Positions 57,296 to 64,000 of a stretch of 64,000 nucleotides of DNA are shown here, piece after piece. The stretch lies in assembly GCF_027887165.1 (NCBI RefSeq), contig NC_077227.1, positions 442,263,895-442,327,894 of the forward strand. Direction: 5' to 3'. This DNA comes from Monodelphis domestica. Taxonomy: Eukaryota; Chordata; Mammalia; Didelphimorphia; Didelphidae. Below the pieces are notes generated by a model. It searched no databases. It was not told where the DNA came from and worked only from the letters and a program-made list of their open reading frames with translations. Positions within the stretch are counted from its first letter, which is position 1; each line of letters opens with the position of its first letter. Both the position numbers and the translations under genes were made by a program.

Positions 57296-57510
57296 TGGGT
57301 TTCATTTATTTATTTATTTAAGCCCTTACCTTCCATCTTGGAGTCAATACTGGGTATTGGTTCTAAGGCAAAAGAGGGGTAAGGGCTAGGCAATGGGGGT
57401 TAAGTGACTTGCCCAGCTAGGAAGTGTCTGAGGCCAGATTTGAACCAGGACTTCCCATCTCTAGGCCTGACTCTCAATCCACTGAGCTACCCAGCTGTCC
57501 CCTGGGTTTC
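57296..57510 (-). mobile_element. tRNA-like SINE, antisense
   Basis: AGCCCTTACCTTCCATCTTG, GGCAATGGGGGTTAAGTGAC, CACTGAGCTACCCAGCTGTC. TGGGTTTC flanks both sides (57296-57303 and 57503-57510), which is a short target-site duplication. Confidence 0.92.
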
Positions 57511-57834
57511 TTTTAAACAAAGGTTTCATTTTATTTTCTTATGGTCTTTTTCTTTCTGTGAAACTTCAAAGAAAGTCATTTACACAAAGAAGGGATTTAC
57601 CGTTTTATCCTCTCTGGTCAGAGCCCTTTTGTTATTTAAATGAAATTATGAGAATAAATAGAAGTCCAATTTAGTGGAACAGTGTGGAATAAATGATTCT
57701 TCTAAAATTATAGCAATATTTCATTTTAAATTAAAAATAAAATTAAGAATTATTTTTTACTTAATAATAATACTTAATAAGAAGTATTTCTCTCTGCCTC
57801 CATCTCTCTCTCTTTACACATATATCTATGGCAC

Positions 57835-58060
57835 ATTAGATTGAATGCCAGGTCTGGAATCGGAAAGACTCATCTCAGTGGAATTCACATCTGGCCTCAG
57901 ACACTAGCTGTGTGACCTTGGGCTAGTCACAACCCTGCTTGCCTCAGTTCATCATCTGTAACATGACCTTTGTGAAGAACATGGCAAACCACTTCATTAT
58001 TTTTGCTAAGAAAAACCCAAACAAGGTAATGAAGACACAACTGAAATGACTGAACAACAA
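57835..58060 (+). mobile_element. MAR1-type SINE, sense
   Basis: AGATTGAATGCCAGGTCTGG, CATCTGGCCTCAGACACTAG, GTGTGACCTTGGGCTAGTCA, ACATGGCAAACCACTTCATT and ACTGAAATGACTGAACAACA are the sense copy of the family at 11418 and 36966. Confidence 0.88.
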
Positions 58061-60485
58061 GGATATGTATATTTCTAAATCTATCTCACCCTCTCCAGGG
58101 CTACTTCCTCAAGTTTTACTGTCAATGGTAGGTTCAATCTCAGATGATAGTTAACTACTCCTCCCCTCTCTGTTCTAGGGATATTTGAAGAATTGAATTT
58201 TCAAGTACTATTATTCATGATCTCCTCTCTAGTATGATTGATTCCTATTGATTATGAGCCAGTTAATTAACTTTTAGAAAGAGTATTTATTTAGCAGACA
58301 TTAAAACTATTAAAGAGTTATCCTCCCAAATTGGGAGCACACTCTCTTTTTGCATACCACACAAAAGTATTTGAGAGAGAGGGATTTAAACTTAGCTAAT
58401 GTGACCAAAGGTTAAACTCACAGCTCCTGGGTATTGGAAGTCTTTTTATTCCTTCAGAGAGTCCTCGTGAAGATCCCCTTACATATAGCTCTCAGCTGGG
58501 TTCTAGAGATCTGAAACCTGTGTTCTGTTGTTTTTTTATTGTGTTCAGTTTATCCTCAGTATGTTCCTCAGGACATGATACAGATGCTTATGTCAGTCAT
58601 TGCTTTTTCTGGAATGCTGCCACTGGCTCTGGATGCTGGTGGAATCTCTGATGTGTCTCCCAAACTCATGTAGTATTTAGGGTTGGTATAATGCTCTGAA
58701 CTAATTTCCCCTTGGGGATTTTTTATAAAGTATTTATTTCAAAACATCTTAATGGCTGGTGCAGGGCAATGAAAGGTGTGGACAAGAGCAAAATGGGAGA
58801 AAATGAAAGGATATCTATGTGGAGAGAAAGCAAATGGTGTAGACTTGGTCTTGGGCTCAGATCTTGGCAAAAAGCTTGTCTGGATTATCATGATGACTAT
58901 GGATGATGTAGTAAAATGGTTCAGGAGTTACTCTGGCCCAAGAAATTAGTGCTTTCTAAAACTGCTCTACTGAGACTGAAGAGGGGCAGTGACTGGTTCA
59001 ACCAGGTTGGGATTCTCTACTTAGATCCTGGAGGTATGAGTCTGATTCAATTATATCTTTCTGAGGAATTGAGAGGGAATTGACAGACATTCCCCTGAAA
59101 TCTGGGGATATAGCTGCTGTGGATGTAAGGAATGCTTATGACCTGATTAAATAAATACATTATCATTTCTCTTTTGGTGCTATTTCAGTTAAATGCCTTT
59201 TGCTTTTGAATTCATGTTATTTTTAATAGCCTATTATAGCTATTCTTGTGGGTCATGAGCTGTGATTTTATATAGATGATGATCTCCAAATATGGAACTT
59301 TTTTGTAGCTAAGGAAGAGTAGGATTGCACATTAAATAAGTGCAGACATGATATAGTTTGGGATATTAATTAAGGATATATGGAAGAATTTTAGAATAAA
59401 GAGGTTACAGAATTAGTTATGGGTCACACCAACATCAGGGCACTAGTTGGGCCTTGTCAGAAGTAATTGCTTGTTATACATTGACTGGATGGCTTGGTAC
59501 AAATTGACAGCTCAGTCAGCCAGTGATGGAACAATGTAGTGCTAATACTTATTTATCCCTGTCTCCTCCTTGATTCAACACAAGGAAATAGACCTAGACA
59601 GCAGCTTGAAGATGTAGATGTAGAAATACAAGAACAATAGCAGACATTAGCAAACTTCAGTCTGCTTCTTAGTCCCCCTCTCAACATCATAAATAAATGA
59701 CTATTTTGGGGATGTGGGGATAACTGGGGTGATAACCCCAAGATGGGGCCTCAGAAACCAAGATGAAGCAATGGCTTCAGATACTCCACAGTGGTTAGTA
59801 CTTTAGTATTGTATCATTTCCCTATTTTCTGACACAACAATTCTATTGAATTTTTTGGCAAAAGAAATTAACAAATTGAGAAATGCCACATTGACTTCTT
59901 TCTGTTGACTGTTTTATTCTGTTATTTCCATTATTTGGGAAAATCTTTCATTAATTTTACTGCCTTACAAAATAAAATAGGAAGAGAATATTTGTGGATT
60001 TCTAGAAGAATATGGGATTATGAGTATCAAATAGTGTTTTATAAATACAATATTAGTAGAGCATGAGGAAAAAGGAGATATTCCATTTTTGGTATCAAAG
60101 CATTTGCCAACTGTTTTTTAAAAAAAATATTACTTACAAAATTATTTTAATTTATACTTCAGTGTTTTTTGAAGAGTTGATGATTACATCAGCACCCACA
60201 ATTATGATTCTTCTGAGATTGTGGTATTCCAAGATTTGCAATCTATAGTACCATTGAGAGAATATTGGCATTAAAAAGATCAGCTTTTGTATCAGGGAGC
60301 AGCTTGTGATCATTGAATGCCCTCCATGGCTTCCCAATTTTAATTTAACTTGCATTAAAAAATACTTATAGGGAGGAAGAAATGGTTGAAAAAATAAACA
60401 AAATGATAAATGACCAAGTTTCTGTGGAGGTAATTGTTGAACACCCTAGTAATTGGAGTTTTGACCCTCTGGGAGATAGTCTGGC
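58061..60485. other. Long unassigned intergenic stretch
   Basis: No gene was seen and no repeat family was named. Base composition is more even than the L1-rich parts. Short possible coding-like runs (for example VPQDMIQMLMSVIAFSG near 58560-58620, plus frame) have no recognised relative and stops nearby. Confidence 0.35.
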
Positions 60486-60735
60486 TTAATAGAGGAAGTA
60501 TAAGATTTAGAAACAGGAGGAGAACCTGGGTTAGAATACTGCCCCAAGCACTTACCCACCTGGTTGATAGCTGGCAAACCAGTGGCCCTTTCTTGACCTC
60601 AGTTTTTTTACTTGTAAAATAGGGACAACAATGTCTATAATATTTACCTCAAAGGATTGTGACAAAGATAAAATAAGAAAATATATGTAAAGCACAAAAC
60701 CTCAAAGTGTTATGCAAATGTTGAATTATTCATGA
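60486..60735 (+). mobile_element. MIR/THER-type SINE, near full length
   Basis: GAGAACCTGGGTTAGAATAC, TTCTTGACCTCAGTTTTTTT, ACTTGTAAAATAGGGACAAC and ACCTCAAAGGATTGTGACAA, with the 3' part AAGTGTTATGCAAATG. An ancient core-SINE. Confidence 0.8.
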
Positions 60736-61540
60736 AAAATTGGTCAAATAAATTAGACTACAGAAAAAATAAACCTAACACTCAAAACTAGACTGAACAT
60801 GATCTTTCTTTGTTGTTGACATAACCTATGTAAAATGCTTTTTATCCTTAGAGCCCTACGTAAATGCTTTAACTATTGTATTTTATTGCTATCATCATTA
60901 TTGCTATATCTCAGTAATATTTTTATGAACATTCCACATATGAATGAGAGTGCTGGTTGATTGGTGATCCTAGCTAATAAAATGGCACCTAGACTTTTCT
61001 GCAAATATCCAGTTTTTTTTATCAACATATAGGGCAGGAACAGCCTTTGTGAAATTTGCAGATGAAGTCCTAATAGGAAACATAAAAGGTCCAATAATAA
61101 TGTTTTGGAAAACACCATTGAGAGACCTCAGAACTCTGATCAATGTATTGAATACACATTGATCAATCAAGCTTTTATTAAACTTCTACTATTTGCCAGT
61201 CATCGTGCTAACTGCTGAGTTCATTAGACATAATGAAGCATGTCTTTCTGTCAGCAAAGAGGTGTTGATACATGGCCAAGGTAATAATTTGTTTTGCTCA
61301 ACTATATGTATTTGTCATAAAGTTATGTTCTGTTTGAGGGAGGAGAGGGAATCATTGAGAAGTGACAATGATTTTTTTTAAAGAAAAAAGCATCAGTAAA
61401 ACTCAAAAGAAAGAGAAATTAGAATGTATATGGCTGCTATTTGTAGAGCAGAGAACAGAAGTAATTAATAGGAATTTTTTTCCCCTAAAAAGTATCACGT
61501 CTACTTATAAAGTCTATTATTACCCCAAGGTAAGCGAGGG
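60736..61540. other. Unassigned, with a reversed L2 3' end
   Basis: A reversed L2 terminus lies at about 61160-61220 (CAATCAAGCTTTTATTAAAC, CTATTTGCCAGTCATCGTGC). The rest is unassigned. Confidence 0.5.
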
Positions 61541-61544
61541 TGAT

Positions 61545-61685
61545 GTAGGAAATTGAGACTGGACTTTGAGTCAGTAAGACCTGGGTTGAATTCTTGTCTT
61601 CAAGACTTGACCCTGAACAAATCATTTAACCTCTCTGGGCCTCAGGTTTTTCATCTGTAAACTGAGAAGATTGTTCTCAATGCCT
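61545..61685 (+). mobile_element. MIR-like SINE
   Basis: ACTGGACTTTGAGTCAGTAA, GACCTGGGTTGAATTCTTGT and CTCTGGGCCTCAGGTTTTTC form a MIR head and core. Confidence 0.78.
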
Positions 61686-61689
61686 TACT

Positions 61690-61925
61690 CTAGACTTCAC
61701 CACTATGACTCAGCTGCTTTCTTCTTCCAGCCTTCTAATGTCCCTCCTTCTTGGTGAGTCCATTTTGCCATGTCCATACTGAGAAGAGTCCAGTCATCCA
61801 CCCATCCATCATTTTATGGCCTTCCTACAATGCTCCACAGGTACTTCCCTCCTATTCAACTTTTCAGCTTCCTTTATGTATTGCTTTTCCCAATTAGAAT
61901 GTAAACTTTGTATAGTTAGAAATTC
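61690..61925 (+). mobile_element. L2 LINE fragment
   Basis: TCATTTTATGGCCTTCCTAC and GCTTTTCCCAATTAGAATGT resemble the L2 pre-terminal region. Weak. Confidence 0.5.
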
Positions 61926-62091
61926 TTGAACCCCTAAAAGTACATTGCCCAAAATTCCTTTCTGTATTACGTAGAATATTTCCCCCGTTTTCCTGCGTCC
62001 TAGCATGTGTGTGATTGTATTTAAGTTTTCTGTAACTCCTCCCTCGCTCTCTTCTCTCCTGAGTGGGCTGGGTTGTTTAGGTAGCTTTTAT

Positions 62092-62336
62092 TCTAGTTGT
62101 TATTATTTTTTTAATTTATTTTTTTTAAACCCTTACCTTCCTTCTTGGAATCAATACTGGGTATTGGCTTCAAGGCAGAAGAGTGGTAAGGGCTAGACAA
62201 TGGGGGTCAAGTGACTTGCCCAGGGTCACACAGCTAGGAAGTGTCTGAGGTCAGATTTGAACCTAGGACCTCCCAGCTGTAGGCCTGGCTCTCAATCCAC
62301 TGAGCTACCCAGCTGCCCCCACTCTAGTTGTTATTA
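62092..62336 (-). mobile_element. tRNA-like SINE with 14-bp target-site duplication, antisense
   Basis: TCTAGTTGTTATTA at 62092-62105 recurs at 62323-62336. The reversed SINE between reads AACCCTTACCTTCCTTCTTG, GGTCACACAGCTAGGAAGTG, CACTGAGCTACCCAGCTGCC. Confidence 0.96.
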
Positions 62337-62389
62337 ATAAAACTTTAAAAATATAATAGTTACTGAATATTAATTTTAAAGCTCACAAC

Positions 62390-62550
62390 TCTTAAAGTCA
62401 GGAACGGTCTTTCTGTCTCATGTTCATATACCTAGTGCATGGCTCAATGCCTTAGTGCCATTTTTAAATGCCATAGTTTGCACTTAATATATATTTGTTG
62501 ACTTGACTTCAAAGGTACCTTTCAGTTCTCAATCTATAATTCTATGACAT
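62390..62550 (+). mobile_element. L2 3' end followed by a CR1/L3-like tail
   Basis: AAAGTCAGGAACGGTCTTTC and CACTTAATATATATTTGTTG resemble an L2 3' end. 62515-62550 (ACCTTTCAGTTCTCAATCTA, then TAATTCTATGAC) resembles a CR1/L3 terminus. Confidence 0.6.
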
Positions 62551-62819
62551 ATGGATCTTTAGAAGTATGTTCTTACAACATTCAGTAATACAGGGGGGAA
62601 ATGAGGCCATCTTTTGTTGTACTTACTTCTGGTAGGCTCTGATAGTAACCTGGGAAAGATTTATGATTCTTAAGACTCATAAATGGGCAATGCATCAAGA
62701 GTCTTGCTTATACGCTAGAGGTGATATTAAATGATCTGTATAGTGTGAAGGAATAATCTTTCTATGAATTTGGTTTATTTGGTTTGAGATACCTCAGTAG
62801 AGAAGTGAATTTAAAGCTA

Positions 62820-63178
62820 TTCAAAACCTGACCCTATGAAACCACCTTAAGAGACACATAATGAAAAAGACTACCACCACCACAGACAATACTGATGGAG
62901 TCTGAATGCAAATTAAAGCAGTCCATTTTTCACTCTTATTTCCTTCATGAGTTTTTTCTTGAATATGTGATTTGTCTTCTTTCACATGACAATTATGGAA
63001 ATACATATTGCATAATAGCACATGTATAACATCATATTGCTTGCTGCCTTGGGAGAGAGGAGAGAGGAGGAAGGGAGAGAGCATTTGGTTTGCAAAATGT
63101 CAGAAAATGAATGTTCAAAATTGATTATATATTCAATCAGGAAAAATACAATAAAAATTTTAAAAATTAAAAAAAAAT
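62820..63178 (+). mobile_element. 5'-truncated L1 3' end, sense
   Basis: ACTGATGGAGTCTGAATGCA, AATTAAAGCAGTCCATTTTT and a tail ACAATAAAAATTTTAAAAAT are an L1 3' UTR. The flanks CCTGACCCTAT and TCTGGCCCCAT are similar enough to be an aged target duplication. Confidence 0.75.
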
Positions 63179-63189
63179 CTGGCCCCATC

Positions 63190-63835
63190 CCATTTCCCCA
63201 GTTTTATTACAAACTATTGCCCTTCACAATACTCTAATTTAATCATTATTGCCCTTACTATTCCTACGAGATAGAGCTTCAGTTTGTCCCGCTGTACCTT
63301 TGCATTGTCTGTTCTTAATGTCAGCTATGCCCTCCTTCTTAGCTCTACCTCTTAGAATCTTTAGCTTCCTTGAAGGTTCACCTCAGATGTGATGTTCTTT
63401 TTATTTCCTGTTTGTTTTTTTATTTTAAAATATTTTTCCATGGTTACATGATTCATTTTTTCTCCCTCCCCTCTTTCTTCCACCCTCCTGGAGCTGATAA
63501 ACAACTGCACTGGGTCATACAGGTGTTATCATTTAATACCTATTTCCATGTTATTGATTTTTGTAATAGAGTAATCTTTTAAAAACCCAAACCCCAAAAC
63601 GTATACCCATATAAACAAGTGAAAAATCAAATGTTTTTCTTCTGGGTTTCTACTCCCACAGTTCTTCCTCTGGATGTGAATAGCATTCTTTCTCATAAGT
63701 CCCTCAGGGATGTCCTGGATCATTGCATTGCTATCAATAACAAAGTCCATTATATCAAATGTGATGTTCTTCCTTAAGCTTTCTCTGATCTCCTAAGTTG
63801 CTAGTGCCCTTTTCTCTTAATTACCTTTAAAAAAA
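63190..63835 (+). mobile_element. L2 LINE split by an L1 fragment
   Basis: 63190-63399 is L2-like (GCCCTTCACAATACTCTAAT, CTTGAAGGTTCACCTCAGAT). It continues at 63772 with CCTTAAGCTTTCTCTGATCT and CCTAAGTTGCTAGTGCCC. An L1 fragment lies between. Confidence 0.75.
63387..63771 (-). mobile_element. 5'-truncated L1 with 13-bp target-site duplication, antisense
   Basis: ATGTGATGTTCTT at 63387-63399 recurs at 63759-63771. Between them is the reversed L1 3' UTR (CCATGGTTACATGATTCATT, TTCTACTCCCACAGTTCTTC, GGATCATTGCATTGCTATCA). The T-rich left end is the copied poly(A) tail. Confidence 0.95.
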
Positions 63836-64000
63836 CTTGTATATCATTTAAATGACCAAAAATTTGTCATCTTTCCCTGCCATCCTCCCCCTATTGAAAA
63901 TGAATGAAAAACAAAACCACTCTTATAAATGTGTAGTCAAGTGAAACAAATTTCCACATTGACCATGATTATATATTTATATGTACCTTTTTTTTACTCT
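63836..64000 (-). mobile_element. L1 3' end, antisense, running off the window
   Basis: GAAAAACAAAACCACTCTTA and TGTGTAGTCAAGTGAAACAA match the reversed L1 3' UTR also seen at 17640-17710. The element continues to the right of the window. Confidence 0.65.

Noticed and set aside
57170-64000. NETO2 3' end expected by synteny on the right
   Set aside because: No exon or 3' UTR resembling it was seen; the distance in other mammals is larger than this window.

Overview
This is a marsupial genomic window. The interspersed repeats are of marsupial type: therian L1 elements, two tRNA-like SINE families, L2, MIR and CR1/L3 relics, and hAT transposons. The species cannot be fixed from sequence alone. 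Protein-coding density is low. The only intact host coding sequence is the 5' half of DNAJA2, on the minus strand at the left edge. It reads exon 1 (7210-7133), exon 2 (5310-5251), exon 3 (4328-4105), exon 4 (1372-1292), exon 5 (1031-898). These encode the J domain, the G/F-rich linker and the start of the zinc-finger region of an Hsp40 co-chaperone; the rest of the gene lies left of position 1. Exon 1 sits in a CpG island with GC boxes, a CCAAT box and a CGG/CAG triplet tract in the 5' UTR.

From about 7.5 kb to the right end no intact host gene was seen. The space is layered repeats. The most informative object is a retroposed unit at 13640-17152. It consists of a CEP63 mRNA copy that runs past its own poly(A) signal and then the 3' end of a LINE-1, and the whole unit is bracketed by one 21-bp target-site duplication inside an older L2. 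This suggests that a single read-through CEP63-L1 RNA was retroposed.

Other layers are as follows. A nearly full-length but decayed antisense L1 (about 27.1-34.3 kb) lies inside a split L2 and itself carries a SINE and a hAT element. A second long antisense L1 (about 49.2-54.3 kb) contains a solo-LTR-like fossil. Several truncated L1, SINE and hAT insertions are dated relative to one another by clear target-site duplications. LTR-like fossils lie at about 45.7-46.2, 47.2-47.9, 50.3-50.9 and 56.1-56.5 kb.

Within DNAJA2, intron 3 holds a decayed extra copy of exon 5 with its splice-donor flank, which is best explained by genomic duplication rather than retroposition. Family names for repeats are from memory of consensus sequences; no database search was run.
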